Shown: positions 8,144 to 17,060, counted from the stretch's first letter. The stretch: 64,000 nucleotides of DNA from Brevibacillus daliensis (GCF_021245735.1 NZ_JAJISB010000020.1:1-64000); one strand, 5' to 3'. Numbers and translations: made by a program. Notes: a model not told the origin generated them from the letters alone.

Positions 8144-9259
8144 ATGCGGGTAACTAAGTGGCAAAAAGCAGGTTTGGCAATCATTTTCTCTATCCCTCTT
8201 CTTTATACAAGCGGTGTTAGTATTGTTACAAGTGCAGCAGAACAACCAGCTGTAACGAATACAAAACCAATCCCTGAAGCAATTGAGAAACAAGAGTTGA
8301 AGTTATACTCTATTCAGGATCAAGATAAGCATGGTTTTATTGATGAAACAGGGAAGGTTGTCATTCCCCCTACATTCGAGGTTGTTGGGGAATTCCAGAA
8401 TGGACTGGCTGTTGCCAAGCAGGGTGAGAAGTATGGTTTCATTAATAACGAAGGTATATTCGTCATACCTCCTACATACGAAGAAGCAGATTCATTTACA
8501 GAAGAAGGGCTTGCCGCTGTTCGCGTAGGAGAGAAGTTTGGATTTATTAATAAACAAAATGAATTCATCATACCTGCCACATTTGAATTTGCCCGTAGCT
8601 TCCAGGATGGATTGGCTGCATTTTCACGGAATGGGAAGTATGGTTTCATTGATCAGACAGGAAAAGAAGTAATCCCTGCTGAGTATGAAATCGTCTGGGG
8701 CTTCCAAGAAGGGGTAACAGTAGCTTATAAAGGTGATAAAGCAGGTTATATTGATCAGACAGGAAAGGTTATTATTCCATTTCAATATATGATCGCCAAC
8801 CCGTTTCACGAAGGAGTAGCCCTTGTTTTTGAAAATGAGGAACATGGCTACAAGATGATTGATAAAAAAGGTAATGAGGTGTTTAAACCAGAAGGCTTCG
8901 AGCCAGGTAACTTCTCTGAAGGTGTTGCAGAAGTGATGGTAGAAGTTGGTGGGGATTTCAAAGCTAGCTATGTTAATAAAAATGGCTCCATCATGTTACC
9001 TCCTACCTATGAACGTACATTGCCTTTTTCTGAGGGTCTTGCGGCTGTGAAAATAAACGGTAAATACGGATTCATTAATAAAAAAGGAACTATGATGATC
9101 AAGCCGCAGTTCCAAGGTGGCGGAGTATTCCATCGCGGGCTTGCCTATGTGGTTTTACATGATGAGGCAGAAGGGTATGCTTTCGCGTATGTAAACAAGC
9201 AAGGAGATATTGTCTGGAAAAGCAGCCCAATGAAAGAGTTCCCTGGTGATCTTGAATAA
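8144..9259 (+). CDS. Secreted WG-repeat protein
   Basis: A 371-aa protein with a signal peptide (basic MRVTKWQK, hydrophobic core, likely cleavage around SAAEQ at about 30-32). The rest is about eight WG/KWG-type beta repeats of 45-50 residues: each has the pattern G-Y/F-G-F-I followed by G-x-x-V/F-I-P-x-x-Y/F and F-x-x-G-L-A. Such repeats fold as surface beta modules; their targets are mostly unknown. ATG 8144 is preferred to a GTG at 8135 because AGGTGA sits five bases before it. An AAAACGTTTT palindrome about 110 bases upstream might be regulatory. Strong terminator downstream. Confidence 0.8.
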   Translation: MRVTKWQKAGLAIIFSIPLLYTSGVSIVTSAAEQPAVTNTKPIPEAIEKQELKLYSIQDQDKHGFIDETGKVVIPPTFEVVGEFQNGLAVAKQGEKYGFINNEGIFVIPPTYEEADSFTEEGLAAVRVGEKFGFINKQNEFIIPATFEFARSFQDGLAAFSRNGKYGFIDQTGKEVIPAEYEIVWGFQEGVTVAYKGDKAGYIDQTGKVIIPFQYMIANPFHEGVALVFENEEHGYKMIDKKGNEVFKPEGFEPGNFSEGVAEVMVEVGGDFKASYVNKNGSIMLPPTYERTLPFSEGLAAVKINGKYGFINKKGTMMIKPQFQGGGVFHRGLAYVVLHDEAEGYAFAYVNKQGDIVWKSSPMKEFPGDLE

Positions 9260-9268
9260 AAAAGCGAT

Positions 9269-9308
9269 AACCCTGTAGCACTCATCTGAAGTGGCTACAG
9301 GGTTTTTT
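9269..9308 (+). terminator. Rho-independent terminator
   Basis: AACCCTGTAGC pairs perfectly with GCTACAGGGTT, followed by four further T residues. Confidence 0.92.
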
Positions 9309-9310
9309 GA

Positions 9311-9340
9311 CAGATAAGAATTTATAAAAATTCTTATCTG
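9311..9340. repeat. Perfect 13-bp inverted repeat (hairpin)
   Basis: CAGATAAGAATTT and its exact reverse complement are separated by four bases. No T tract follows. A second small palindrome (CTTGG/CCAAG, about 9377-9391) and a GGGCTTCGCC stretch lie just downstream. Meaning unknown. Confidence 0.6.
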
Positions 9341-9505
9341 CATAAGTGCAACTAGGGCTTCGCCTACGCCAAAGGCTTGGCATAGCCAAGTTTTCTAAAA
9401 TCTTGATAAAACTAAATTTTCCATCTTTAATAATGTAAATATTTTGAATTTTTTGATAAAATAAAAGTGTAATCATTTGTGAAACAGAAGAGAGGAGAAT
9501 ATAAT

Positions 9506-9682
9506 ATGGGAATTGCGATGTTCCCCATAATTGGTTTTCTAATTCTTTCCTTCATCTTGTTTTACTATCTTTATAAAGGCATTGCAAAAGACACGACAAA
9601 ACATGATCGAGAATTTGTATGGGTCGAGCAAGATACCACTTTCATGGATCCAGATAAACCAGCACCTCGGAAAATGACCTGA
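9506..9682 (+). CDS. Small single-pass membrane protein (58 aa)
   Basis: The protein begins MGIAMFPIIGFLILSFILFYYLYKG, a single hydrophobic segment of about 20 residues, then a charged cytoplasmic-type tail ending KPAPRKMT. The ATG at 9506 has GAGAGGAGA nine bases upstream; an earlier in-frame start at 9479 has none. A compact terminator follows. I do not recognise a family. Confidence 0.65.
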   Translation: MGIAMFPIIGFLILSFILFYYLYKGIAKDTTKHDREFVWVEQDTTFMDPDKPAPRKMT

Positions 9683-9707
9683 TAAGAAAAGCATACCTGC
9701 TTCGCAC

Positions 9708-9730
9708 GCGCTCCCTGGTGAGCGCTTTTT
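9708..9730 (+). terminator. Rho-independent terminator
   Basis: GCGCTC pairs with GAGCGC across CCTGGT, followed by five T residues. Confidence 0.85.
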
Positions 9731-9804
9731 GTGTTTGGATTGTTCATTATATTATGAATGTTATGGTATAAATAAATTAGGTAAAACAATAAAGGAGAAC
9801 AGAA

Positions 9805-10074
9805 ATGCGAAAACCGTATCTAATTGGACTTCTCATGCTAGCTGGCTGGATAGGCTGGATCATTTATGGGCTTACTGCTTATCAGGGTAATATGTACTAC
9901 AAACAAATTTATTTGGTTACGATTGGAACCGCGGCATTCCCAGTTTATTTTAGTCTCTTACAGCTAATTATAGGAAAACGGGAAAAACAATGGATGAGCT
10001 GGGTAACAATCGGGATCACGATCATATTATTGGTTCCAGGTGTTGTAGGGTTCATGATATCCTCTAAACTGTAA
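9805..10074 (+). CDS. Small three-helix membrane protein (89 aa)
   Basis: Three hydrophobic stretches are visible (about residues 5-25, 37-55 and 65-85), with a short basic loop GKREKQ between the second and third. A consensus AAAGGAGA site precedes the ATG. Nothing in the sequence indicates a substrate or partner, and I do not recognise a family. It ends 20 bp before the promoter of the lysine-riboswitch operon and appears to be a separate gene. Confidence 0.65.
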   Translation: MRKPYLIGLLMLAGWIGWIIYGLTAYQGNMYYKQIYLVTIGTAAFPVYFSLLQLIIGKREKQWMSWVTIGITIILLVPGVVGFMISSKL

Positions 10075-10094
10075 GTGAACCCATGTAAAATCGG

Positions 10095-10123
10095 TTGTCA
10101 GCACTTCATTTATCTGATAAAGT
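10095..10123 (+). promoter_or_regulatory. Probable sigma-A promoter of the lysine biosynthesis operon
   Basis: TTGTCA, a 17-bp spacer and TAAAGT lie about 25 bases before the riboswitch aptamer. The -10 box matches at four of six positions. Confidence 0.5.
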
Positions 10124-10147
10124 GAAAACAATTGTATAGGTTAAAAA

Positions 10148-10316
10148 TAGAGGTGCACAACGGAAGAGTCATTCTGATTGTTTAGACGCATGGGCGAGCT
10201 GATCAGAATAAAAGGCCAATGTGCCGAAGTGGCAGAAAACCCATATGTCTGCTGCTGGGGTGTGCGTAAAAAACGTTTATCCTGTCATGAAAGAATACTT
10301 TCGTGGAGCGCTATTT
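10148..10316 (+). promoter_or_regulatory. Lysine riboswitch (L box) aptamer
   Basis: The L-box landmarks appear in order: AGAGGTGC at the start, GGAAGAGTC, GTGCCGAAGTGGC, TGCTGGGG, CCTGTCATGAAAG and GGAGCGCTAT at the 3' side. This is the arrangement of the B. subtilis lysC aptamer, a five-way junction that binds L-lysine. It lies directly before a terminator and dapH, so lysine binding should stop transcription of the dap operon. Confidence 0.92.
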
Positions 10317-10338
10317 GTCTGATTGCCCAAACACACAG

Positions 10339-10374
10339 CAATGAGCAGGCGTGAGCCGCTCATTGTATTTTTTT
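10339..10374 (+). terminator. Riboswitch-controlled terminator (lysine OFF switch)
   Basis: CAATGAGC pairs with GCTCATTG and is followed by TA and seven T residues, between the L box and dapH. This is the expected expression platform: formed when lysine is bound, disrupted by an anti-terminator when lysine is scarce. Confidence 0.85.
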
Positions 10375-10395
10375 ATCTACTAGGAGGAAGAGAAA

Positions 10396-11106
10396 ATGAA
10401 TATGATGGATGCACATGAGATTATCAGTTTTATTCAAAAAAGTGAAAAGAAAACACCTGTTAAAGTACATATTAAAGGTGATCTAGAAGGTATTGATTTC
10501 GGTGCTTCCACCAAATCCTTCCTTACAGGAAATGTAGGAGTGCTATTCGGTGAATGGAAAGAAATCGAGCCTATTCTAGAAGCGAATCAAGCAAAAATTG
10601 AAGACTATGTAATCGAAAGTGACCGTCGTAACTCTGCGATCCCACTGTTGGATACGAAAGACATTCAAGCACGTATTGAACCAGGAGCAGTCATTCGTGA
10701 TCAAGTACACATCGGTAATAATGCCGTTATTATGATGGGAGCACTAATCAATATCGGAGCTTCCATTGGTGAAGGCACTATGATTGATATGGGAGTTATC
10801 ATCGGAGGTCGTGGTACAATCGGTAAAAACTGCCATATTGGTGCAGGGGCAGTCATTGCAGGTGTAATTGAACCACCATCTGCTACGCCAGTTATAGTAG
10901 AAGATAACGTACTTGTGGGAGCAAATGCCGTTATTCTGGAAGGTGTTCGTATTGGAGAGGGCTCTGTTGTAGCAGCAGGAGCGGTCGTAACTCAAGATGT
11001 ACCTGCTAACGTGGTTGTTGCAGGGGCACCAGCTCGTATTATCAAAACGATCGATGATAAAACCAAATCCAAAACTGAAATCATGATGGAACTACGTCAA
11101 CTATAA
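10396..11106 (+). CDS. dapH: Tetrahydrodipicolinate N-acetyltransferase
   Basis: This 236-aa cytoplasmic enzyme acetylates tetrahydrodipicolinate with acetyl-CoA, the first committed step of the acetylase branch to diaminopimelate and lysine. The N-terminal domain is about 85 residues; the rest is a left-handed beta helix of hexapeptide repeats ([50 protein letters not shown]). Length equals B. subtilis DapH. AGGAGGAAG precedes the ATG. It is the first gene behind the lysine riboswitch; the aminotransferase follows 31 bp later. Confidence 0.95.
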   Translation: MNMMDAHEIISFIQKSEKKTPVKVHIKGDLEGIDFGASTKSFLTGNVGVLFGEWKEIEPILEANQAKIEDYVIESDRRNSAIPLLDTKDIQARIEPGAVIRDQVHIGNNAVIMMGALINIGASIGEGTMIDMGVIIGGRGTIGKNCHIGAGAVIAGVIEPPSATPVIVEDNVLVGANAVILEGVRIGEGSVVAAGAVVTQDVPANVVVAGAPARIIKTIDDKTKSKTEIMMELRQL

Positions 11107-11137
11107 GAAGAGAGCGGTAAATTGGAGGCGTCTTTGG

Positions 11138-12358
11138 ATGATGGATTGGTCGCAAAAAGATGAAACATATCTCATGTCTACTTATAAACGTCTGCCGGTA
11201 GCTATTGATAAGGCAGAGGGTAACTATCTTTATGATACAAATGGCAAATCGTATCTCGATTTGTTTACAGGTCTTGCCGTTTCCGTAGTAGGTCATTCTC
11301 ATCCGAAAATATTGGCTGCATTACGAGAACAAGGCGAAAAGTTCTTACACATCTCCAATATTTTTCTCAATAAACCTGCTATCCAATTAGCAGAGAAGCT
11401 GATCGAACAGAGCATTCCAGGGAAAGTTTTCTTTGGTAATTCGGGAGCAGAAGCAACGGAAGCTGCGATTAAGCTAATCCACAAGTGGTCGAAGCAACAA
11501 GGGAAAGAGAGTCTGGGCATTACCGTTCTATCCAACAGTTTTCATGGTCGTACGTTGGGAGCTGTCAAGTTAACACGCCAAGCCCATGTCTATCAAGATT
11601 TTCCTACACCTGGATATGATGTGTTCGAGGTAGCGCCTGGAGACATAACTCAGCTTAAAAAAGTGATCGAACAAGAAAAACCATCTGCTCTCATTATGGA
11701 ACCAGTTCTTGGATCAGGTGGTGTTATTCCTTTATCGGTTGAGTATTTAGAAGCTGCCTATCAACTGTGTCAAGAGCATCAAGTCTTGTTTGTCATGGAC
11801 GAAATTCAGACAGGAATGGGTCGGACAGGCAAAATGTTTGCGTATCAGCATGCACAAGTACAACCTGATCTAATCATGTTTGCAAAAGGAGCAGGTGGCG
11901 GCTTGCCGCTCGGTGGTATTATCGCAGGTGAACAGCTGATGAATTTGTTCCAGCCAGGTGATCACGGCACCACTTTTGCTCCTTCACCATTAAGTGCTGC
12001 ATTAGGCAATGCGGTGATGGAAATTCTGCTTCAAGATGGTCTGCTTGAACAAGGAAAATTGCAGGCGGAGTATTTATGGCAACAAATCTCCGGGTTACTC
12101 GAACAATTCCCAGCATCACTAACGGATATTCGAGGAAAAGGCATGATGATCGGGATTCAAACCAAGCTCTCTCCTGAAGAAGTAAGTCAAATCCAGAGGG
12201 ACATGCTTGAAGCTGGGATCTTGATTGACGTTACTCAGAAAACGATTATACGTCTTCTACCACCGCTTACGTTGAAAACTGATGAAATAGACCAGTTTAT
12301 TAAACAATTGCACACAGCAATTCATTTAGTGGAAGAACGTAAGGGAGTGATTTCGTAA
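11138..12358 (+). CDS. Class III aminotransferase, probable N-acetyl-LL-diaminopimelate aminotransferase (ArgD-like)
   Basis: A 406-aa pyridoxal-phosphate enzyme of the ArgD/class III family: [16 protein letters not shown] near residue 97, [20 protein letters not shown] near 222, and the cofactor Lys in [13 protein letters not shown] near 253. Its place between dapH and dapL, one base before dapL and under the lysine riboswitch, implies it transaminates N-acetyl-2-amino-6-ketopimelate with glutamate. In B. subtilis that step is assigned to PatA, a class I enzyme, so this would be a non-orthologous solution; E. coli ArgD doing both arginine and succinyl-DAP transamination is precedent. GGAGGCG lies seven bases before the ATG. 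Confidence 0.85.
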   Translation: MMDWSQKDETYLMSTYKRLPVAIDKAEGNYLYDTNGKSYLDLFTGLAVSVVGHSHPKILAALREQGEKFLHISNIFLNKPAIQLAEKLIEQSIPGKVFFGNSGAEATEAAIKLIHKWSKQQGKESLGITVLSNSFHGRTLGAVKLTRQAHVYQDFPTPGYDVFEVAPGDITQLKKVIEQEKPSALIMEPVLGSGGVIPLSVEYLEAAYQLCQEHQVLFVMDEIQTGMGRTGKMFAYQHAQVQPDLIMFAKGAGGGLPLGGIIAGEQLMNLFQPGDHGTTFAPSPLSAALGNAVMEILLQDGLLEQGKLQAEYLWQQISGLLEQFPASLTDIRGKGMMIGIQTKLSPEEVSQIQRDMLEAGILIDVTQKTIIRLLPPLTLKTDEIDQFIKQLHTAIHLVEERKGVIS

Positions 12359-12359
12359 T

Positions 12360-13487
12360 ATGTCATCACCTTTTGTTCAGATACGCAGAGATTTGCATCA
12401 GATACCGGAACCAGGATTTGCTGAGTTTAAAACACAGGAATATCTGCTCGCTTATTTACAGACGTTACCTCAGCAATATATGGAGATCAAAACTTGGCGA
12501 ACAGGTATTTTAGTAAAAGTAAAAGGTACGAATCCTTCTCGTCTGCTTGCGTGGAGAGCGGATATGGACGGACTGCCAATTACTGAAGAAACAGGCTATG
12601 AGTTCCGTTCGACACATGAAGGCTATATGCATGCTTGTGGACATGACATGCATATGGCGATTGGTTTAGGGATCGTCACTCATTTTGCGAAAGAGCCTGC
12701 AAAAGATGATTTGTTGTTTATTTTCCAGCCGGCGGAAGAAGGACCTGGTGGGGCATTGCCGATGCTAGCAAGCGAAGAGTTCCATGAGTGGAAACCAGAT
12801 GCGATATTTGCCCTACACATTGCTCCCGAATACCCGGTTGGTACGGTGGCGGTTAAGGAAGGAATCTTCTTTGCCAATACCTCAGAGCTGTTTATTGACC
12901 TGCGAGGAAAAGGAGGGCATGCCGCTTATCCACATAAGGCCAACGATATGGTAGTGGCGGCAGCTCACTTGTTAACACAGATGCAAACGATCGTGTCACG
13001 CAATCTGAACCCGCTTGATGCAGGTGTCATTACAGTAGGTAAAATTGAAGGCGGAACAAAACAGAACATAATTGCAGAAACAGCACGACTAGAAGGTACC
13101 ATCCGAACTCTTTCACAGGAATCGATGCAAACGATAAAAGGACGGATTGAAGCACTGGTTAAAGGTGTGGAGGCGGGCTTTGAATGTGAGGCACAGATCG
13201 ATTATGGAGCAAATTACTGTCAAGTTTATAATGAACCAGCAGTAACAGGCGCTTTCATGGACTGGATAGAGAAGCAGCCAGAGGTTTCCTTACTTCGATG
13301 TACAGAAGCAATGACGGGAGAAGATTTTGGGTACTTTTTAGCTCAGATACCTGGCTTCTTATTCTGGTTCGGTGTTGATACTCCATATGGGCTGCATCAC
13401 TCCAAACTGGAGCCTAGTGAGCTAGCGATTGATAAAGCGATAACCGTAATGGTCCGTTTCTTCGAGGACTATCCTGTACACGCATAA
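12360..13487 (+). CDS. dapL: N-acetyldiaminopimelate deacetylase
   Basis: This 375-aa M20-family metallohydrolase removes acetate from N-acetyl-LL-diaminopimelate, giving LL-DAP for DapF. Motifs include [42 protein letters not shown] (metal ligands), QPAEEGPGG (metal and catalytic Glu pair) and the [10 protein letters not shown] dimerisation-domain signature. Length and start match the DapL (YkuR) family. It starts two bases after the aminotransferase stop codon, indicating translational coupling, and a terminator ends the operon at about 13541. Confidence 0.93.
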   Translation: MSSPFVQIRRDLHQIPEPGFAEFKTQEYLLAYLQTLPQQYMEIKTWRTGILVKVKGTNPSRLLAWRADMDGLPITEETGYEFRSTHEGYMHACGHDMHMAIGLGIVTHFAKEPAKDDLLFIFQPAEEGPGGALPMLASEEFHEWKPDAIFALHIAPEYPVGTVAVKEGIFFANTSELFIDLRGKGGHAAYPHKANDMVVAAAHLLTQMQTIVSRNLNPLDAGVITVGKIEGGTKQNIIAETARLEGTIRTLSQESMQTIKGRIEALVKGVEAGFECEAQIDYGANYCQVYNEPAVTGAFMDWIEKQPEVSLLRCTEAMTGEDFGYFLAQIPGFLFWFGVDTPYGLHHSKLEPSELAIDKAITVMVRFFEDYPVHA

Positions 13488-13490
13488 CTT

Positions 13491-13541
13491 AAAAGGTAAG
13501 TGCATATTCATACACAGGTGGATATGTTACTTGCCTTTTTA
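13491..13541 (+). terminator. Terminator of the dap operon
   Basis: AAAAGGTAAGT pairs with ACTTGCCTTTTT across a loop of about 27 bases and runs into T-rich sequence. AT-rich DNA without a gene follows to 13721. Confidence 0.65.
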
Positions 13542-13721
13542 TTTATTTTATTAATAAAGAAATTATCACTTGTAAACATATATATAAATTATGTTTTAGT
13601 TATTAAAAAGTTTTTTCTGCACAACTATTCCTTTTCTAATGCGTCTAAGATTATGGAAAAACGTTGTATGGTATATTACGCTTCGGCTTTCTATATAATG
13701 AGATTGGCAGGGGATAATAAC

Positions 13722-14315
13722 ATGAAAAAAAAGTGGATTGTAGGACTGGCCTCTGTTTTAGTGCTTTCATCAGCTACCGTTGCTTTTGGTGAGGCTGCTG
13801 TTCGTCTGTACTTGAACGGAGAACGTAATAGTAAAATTAATGTGGCAGGCACACAAATTGAGGCAGCTCAGGAGTTGGCAACGAGTTTAGGAGCATTTGC
13901 TTCGTATGATAAAGAAACGGGTAAACTCTTCATAGAAAAACCGAATGTAAACATTATGGTGCTTGAAGGTATTCAACAGTTGAAAAATAAGGATATTTTA
14001 CTCAGTAATCCTGTAACCGGATGGCTAGAAAAAGATATTCCACGAAATTTTGGCGTGTTTGTTGAGGTAGATAACATTACTGATTCAAAGGAAATGATGG
14101 TTAAAATAAATATCTTGGGTCCGGATAACCAAGTGGTCGACGCAAGTAAAGAGCGATCCTATTCAGTCCGCGATGGTGGCTTCTATTTTTCTCAACCGTT
14201 TGTGTCCACGAAGCTAAGTAAAATTGGAACATACAGAGTTCAGGTTGTCATGAAAAATGAAAAAAATGATGAGTGGATTGTTGTAGGAGAAAACACGTTT
14301 ACCGTTGGAAAGTGA
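13722..14315 (+). CDS. Secreted protein with stalk-domain-like N-terminus
   Basis: This 197-aa protein has a Sec signal peptide (MKKKWIVGLASVLVLSSATVAFGEA, cleavage near residue 23). The segment VRLYLNGERNSKINVAGTQIEAAQELATSLGA...YDKETGKLFIEKPN resembles the copper-amine-oxidase-type stalk domain of many Bacillales exported proteins. The remaining 110 residues are beta-rich, with VKINILGPDNQVVD and TYRVQVVMKNE suggesting an Ig-like module. A GCAGGGGA site precedes ATG 13722; the open frame extends further upstream but lacks a better site. Function unknown. Confidence 0.7.
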   Translation: MKKKWIVGLASVLVLSSATVAFGEAAVRLYLNGERNSKINVAGTQIEAAQELATSLGAFASYDKETGKLFIEKPNVNIMVLEGIQQLKNKDILLSNPVTGWLEKDIPRNFGVFVEVDNITDSKEMMVKINILGPDNQVVDASKERSYSVRDGGFYFSQPFVSTKLSKIGTYRVQVVMKNEKNDEWIVVGENTFTVGK

Positions 14316-14410
14316 TCTCGTCGTAGCCAATTTCAGTGTACAGTGATATACTAATAGAGATTTGGTTACACATAATTATAAGATAGTTAAGAAAGGAACG
14401 AGATAAGCGA

Positions 14411-14782
14411 ATGAAGACAAAAGCAACGAGGTCATCCGCTGATGTAGACGGCCCCAGTCCGAGTATACGTATTAACTGGAAGGACACACAATCAATCTTA
14501 GCAAGTTGGGACATGTCAGAAGAGTACCAGCAGGGGGTTGAAAAGGAGTATGCAATACCCTTCCAAGAATTGCCTTTGGTGCTCCGTTTGTATGATGTAA
14601 CATACCGTAACGAAATTCTGAATGATGGTATGGACAGTTACACCGATTATGATATTAATTATCGGGCAAGCAAATGGGTTCTATATGGTGCAATGGACGG
14701 ATTTAAGTACTGTGTTGATCTAGGAATACGTATGATTGACGGAAGATTCTATTCGCTCTCAAGATCTGAGACACTTTCGTAA
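14411..14782 (+). CDS. DUF4912 domain protein
   Basis: This 123-aa protein has the DUF4912 layout: DTQSILASWDMSEEY near residue 25, LPLVLRLYDVT near 54, SYTDYDINYRASKWVLYG in the middle, and YCVDLGIRMIDGRFYSLSRSE near the end. Members read like carbohydrate-binding beta-sandwich domains, but no role is established. The N-terminus is basic, without a signal peptide. It follows the secreted protein by 95 bp and ends in a strong terminator. Confidence 0.75.
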   Translation: MKTKATRSSADVDGPSPSIRINWKDTQSILASWDMSEEYQQGVEKEYAIPFQELPLVLRLYDVTYRNEILNDGMDSYTDYDINYRASKWVLYGAMDGFKYCVDLGIRMIDGRFYSLSRSETLS

Positions 14783-14792
14783 CACCTATAGT

Positions 14793-14827
14793 AAAGACAG
14801 GTTTCGTCATGAACCTGTCTTTTTTTG
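14793..14827 (+). terminator. Rho-independent terminator
   Basis: AAGACAGGTT pairs with AACCTGTCTT and is followed by T residues. Confidence 0.9.
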
Positions 14828-14881
14828 CTATCCATTTTCTTTTGCTTTTTCCATAGCACGAAGAGATACGGCAAGGACAAC

Positions 14882-15154
14882 CTATAGAGGGGCAAGCTGT
14901 TTCTGATTATGTCTGGTAAGCCGTTGTTCTTGGATAATCCGCGTTAATTTTTCAGCGTATTTGAGGATCAGTCGTATATCATATCCGGCTCGTTCCAATT
15001 CTTCTGCTGCCTGGTAGGCAGTCATAGATAAAAACGACTTGTTTGTAGCGCGGTGCATAGCTTGGGTAATAATTATAGAAGCAAAAATGTGATATTTCTT
15101 ATAAATATATTGGGCTGGAGCAGTTAGCATCGCAATACACTCATTTTGTTCCAC
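14882..15154 (-). CDS. Miniature glucosaminidase-like protein lacking the catalytic Glu (possible remnant)
   Basis: This 90-aa product begins at GTG 15154 behind an AAAAGGGG site. Residues 12-33 (APAQYIYKKYHIFASIIITQA) resemble the opening of GH73 N-acetylglucosaminidase domains, where the region continues QAxLESGWG with the catalytic Glu. Here the sequence goes to MHRATNKSF and then AYQAAEELERAGYDIRLILKYAEKLTRIIQEQRLTRHNQ, resembling the end of the same domain (AEKLIxIIExYxLTxYD). About 80 middle residues, including the active site, seem missing. There is no signal peptide. It may be an in-frame deletion derivative or a chance likeness. Confidence 0.45.
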   Translation of the reverse strand: MEQNECIAMLTAPAQYIYKKYHIFASIIITQAMHRATNKSFLSMTAYQAAEELERAGYDIRLILKYAEKLTRIIQEQRLTRHNQKQLAPL

Positions 15155-15214
15155 ACAGGTCTAACCCCTTTTCCTGTATCAAAAAGTATAACTTCAAAGG
15201 AATACTTTCTGATA

Positions 15215-15244
15215 CTTCTTCGAAAAGACTTCGATAGGAGTTTT
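15215..15244 (+). repeat. Dispersed 30-bp repeat, copy A
   Basis: CTTCTTCGAAAAGACTTC followed by GATAGGAGTTTT. Related copies are at 16499-16527 (reverse), 20227-20258 and 41547-41585 (reverse), all between genes. Confidence 0.5.
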
Positions 15245-15265
15245 GTATTCCATGTCCCTATAAAT

Positions 15266-15305
15266 GCAAAATAGCACTCCCGCAATATCATGTTGCGAGA
15301 AGTGC
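15266..15305 (-). terminator. Terminator of the gene at 15363-15791
   Basis: Read on the minus strand, GCACTTCTCGCAA pairs imperfectly with TTGCGGGAGTGC and is followed by TATTTTGC. Confidence 0.6.
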
Positions 15306-15362
15306 CAAAATGCTTGGACGATTTATGTAGAGAAGGTACAAAAGATTGGAAAGAGTGGCTAC

Positions 15363-15791
15363 TTACGGCTTCCTTGGCTGAAAATACTGAACTCTTCCGT
15401 TGAACAAGTGCAACTCTCCTTTTAGTTCACGAGCGAGATAGCGACAAAATTCATTACCTTTGTTCTTATCATTCTGTGTTGCGGTATCTGGAACGGTTAC
15501 CTGAATGAAAGAGCGCTCCTGATTTTGTTCCGTAGACTTGCCAACACCCATGATTAGGTATTTATACAAGTGAGGGTCGTTTCCTTTCAACAGGAAATAG
15601 GAGTCAGCAGCATCTTGTGGCTGTTCTAGTTGATAAGGGAAAGCAGCATTTCCATAATCCCAGCCTAATTGTGCACCGGTTTTATTGGTTTTTTCCCGAA
15701 AGATACTCATCAGCTCTTTCAACTCGTCCAGAGTGATTGTGGAAGCAGCGGAACCGTCTACAAGATAAATATAGGCAGATTGCAATTTCAC
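15363..15791 (-). CDS. Conserved hypothetical protein, possibly DUF1885-like (142 aa)
   Basis: The protein begins MKLQSAYIYLVDGSAAST and has ITLDELKELMSIFREKTNKTGAQLGWDYGNAAFPY, recalling the DUF1885 family of Bacillales (a small alpha/beta protein of known structure and unknown function); this is from memory and tentative. No signal peptide or membrane segment is seen. The GTG at 15791 follows a GGGAGTGAT site at a rather long distance. It is transcribed away from the MarR-like regulator. Confidence 0.6.
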   Translation of the reverse strand: MKLQSAYIYLVDGSAASTITLDELKELMSIFREKTNKTGAQLGWDYGNAAFPYQLEQPQDAADSYFLLKGNDPHLYKYLIMGVGKSTEQNQERSFIQVTVPDTATQNDKNKGNEFCRYLARELKGELHLFNGRVQYFQPRKP

Positions 15792-15973
15792 GACTTATGA
15801 TCACTCCCATGTTAGAATGGCAATTTCTTTATCTCAAGTGTAGCATTAGGCTGAACCTTTCTGCAACCGCATACAAATTTGTGAAAAACTAATTGATTAT
15901 ATTTTCTGAAAAGTGTACAATAATGAAAATTTATAAAAATGCAGAGAATACAAGTTTTTGGGGGTATGGGATA

Positions 15974-16498
15974 ATGAAGTCGCAAGCAGTACGGCAAGTG
16001 TACGAGGCATTAAATACTTTGCGAGCAATTAATGTAGTTAATAAGGATGACTGGGAGAGAGCTGCAAAAGCTGCAGGGCTTAATTCATCTGTTCAATTAA
16101 ATATCCTGTGGATCATTTATTGCTATGAAGGTGTGCGAGTTACACAAATTGCTGATTGGACTTTTTGGCATCCCTCCTCTATTGTCATTCACATTAAAAA
16201 GCTAATGGAAAAAGGCCTGGTTACCATCGAGAAGTCAGATAGTGATGGTCGGGTTGTGCATGTTTTCCCTACACTTGCTGGAAGACAAGTAATTGAACTA
16301 AGCAGACAAAATGTTCCTAGCCTGTTTAGATTGTCGGCAGCTCTTGAATCCTTAGAGGAACGCTACTCACCTGTGGTGGTAGAACTTTTCTTTGAGTGTA
16401 TGACTTTCTTGGCTCAATCTCTGCATGGTGCTGACAAAGTACGGTGGATTCAAGAGGGCGAGGAACGATATCCAGAACAAACGAGTATAGTAGGGTAA
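15974..16498 (+). CDS. MarR-family transcriptional regulator (ScoC/Hpr-like)
   Basis: This 174-aa regulator carries a winged helix-turn-helix: LNILWIIYCYEGVRVTQIADWTFWHPSSIVIHIKKLMEKGLVTIEKSDSDGRV lies near residues 40-95, with recognition helix about HPSSIVIHIKKL and the DGR of the wing intact. The pattern ILWIIY...IADWTFWHPSS is closer to B. subtilis ScoC (Hpr), which represses protease and sporulation genes, than to MarR itself. The start ATG 15974 has a GGGGGTATGGG site. Target genes cannot be read from the sequence. Confidence 0.75.
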   Translation: MKSQAVRQVYEALNTLRAINVVNKDDWERAAKAAGLNSSVQLNILWIIYCYEGVRVTQIADWTFWHPSSIVIHIKKLMEKGLVTIEKSDSDGRVVHVFPTLAGRQVIELSRQNVPSLFRLSAALESLEERYSPVVVELFFECMTFLAQSLHGADKVRWIQEGEERYPEQTSIVG

Positions 16499-16527
16499 GA
16501 AAACTTTTATCGAAGTCTTTCGAAGAG
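16499..16527 (-). repeat. Dispersed 30-bp repeat, copy B
   Basis: Its reverse complement reads CCTCTTCGAAAGACTTC then GATAAAAGTTTTC, matching copies A and C. Just beyond it, the reverse of GGCTTCGCTTCCTTATAC (16552-16575 region) is shared with the sequence preceding copy C near 20178. Confidence 0.5.
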
Positions 16528-16696
16528 GCTGGTTCGTTTATAGGGATGTATAAGGAAGCGAAGCCTTTCTTATACAGGAAAGAAAAAAATTATCCGAGAG
16601 CTTCAAGGACTATTAGCTTGGTTAAATGATAGAATGAGGCCTTTTCATCCTTCGGGGATTGGCGGATCAAAAAGAAAAGATGGGGGGGTTTGAATA

Positions 16697-16993
16697 ATGG
16701 ATGTAGCTAACTTTTTATATGACGTGAGCGAAGATGCAAAGGTAAGATTTTTGGGTTTTGCCACTGAGACGACAAGATATGATTTCGGAATTGTGTACTC
16801 ACACCGTTTTTTTGGTAAGCCACTTGTGATTTGTATGCAATCAGGTTCATCAACCTTACTCAGCTCAGAGGATGCTATTAATCCGGAACAACTACGTAAA
16901 GTATTCCGTTTGTCCTGTAAGTCGGAGGCAAATGAACTTTCTCAATTCTTTAAGGAGATCTTGCCATCAATGCCCTTTAACGATCAATATTAA
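16697..16993 (+). CDS. DUF3055 family protein (98 aa)
   Basis: The 98-aa cytoplasmic protein has the DUF3055 pattern: FLYDVSEDAKVRFLGFATETTRYDFGIVYSHRFFGKPLVICMQSGSS in the first half and an acidic helical C-terminus. The family is common in Bacillales and of unknown function. A run of seven G residues (16682-16688) provides the ribosome-binding site. It is a single-gene unit with a terminator at 17019-17056. Confidence 0.75.
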   Translation: MDVANFLYDVSEDAKVRFLGFATETTRYDFGIVYSHRFFGKPLVICMQSGSSTLLSSEDAINPEQLRKVFRLSCKSEANELSQFFKEILPSMPFNDQY

Positions 16994-17018
16994 TGAAGAG
17001 AACATAATTGTTTATAGA

Positions 17019-17056
17019 AAAGCTGCTCCTGACTGATGTTGGGAGTGGCTTTTTTT
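17019..17056 (+). terminator. Rho-independent terminator
   Basis: AAGCTGCTCC pairs imperfectly with GGGAGTGGCTT and is followed by T residues. Confidence 0.65.
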
Positions 17057-17060
17057 GGCT

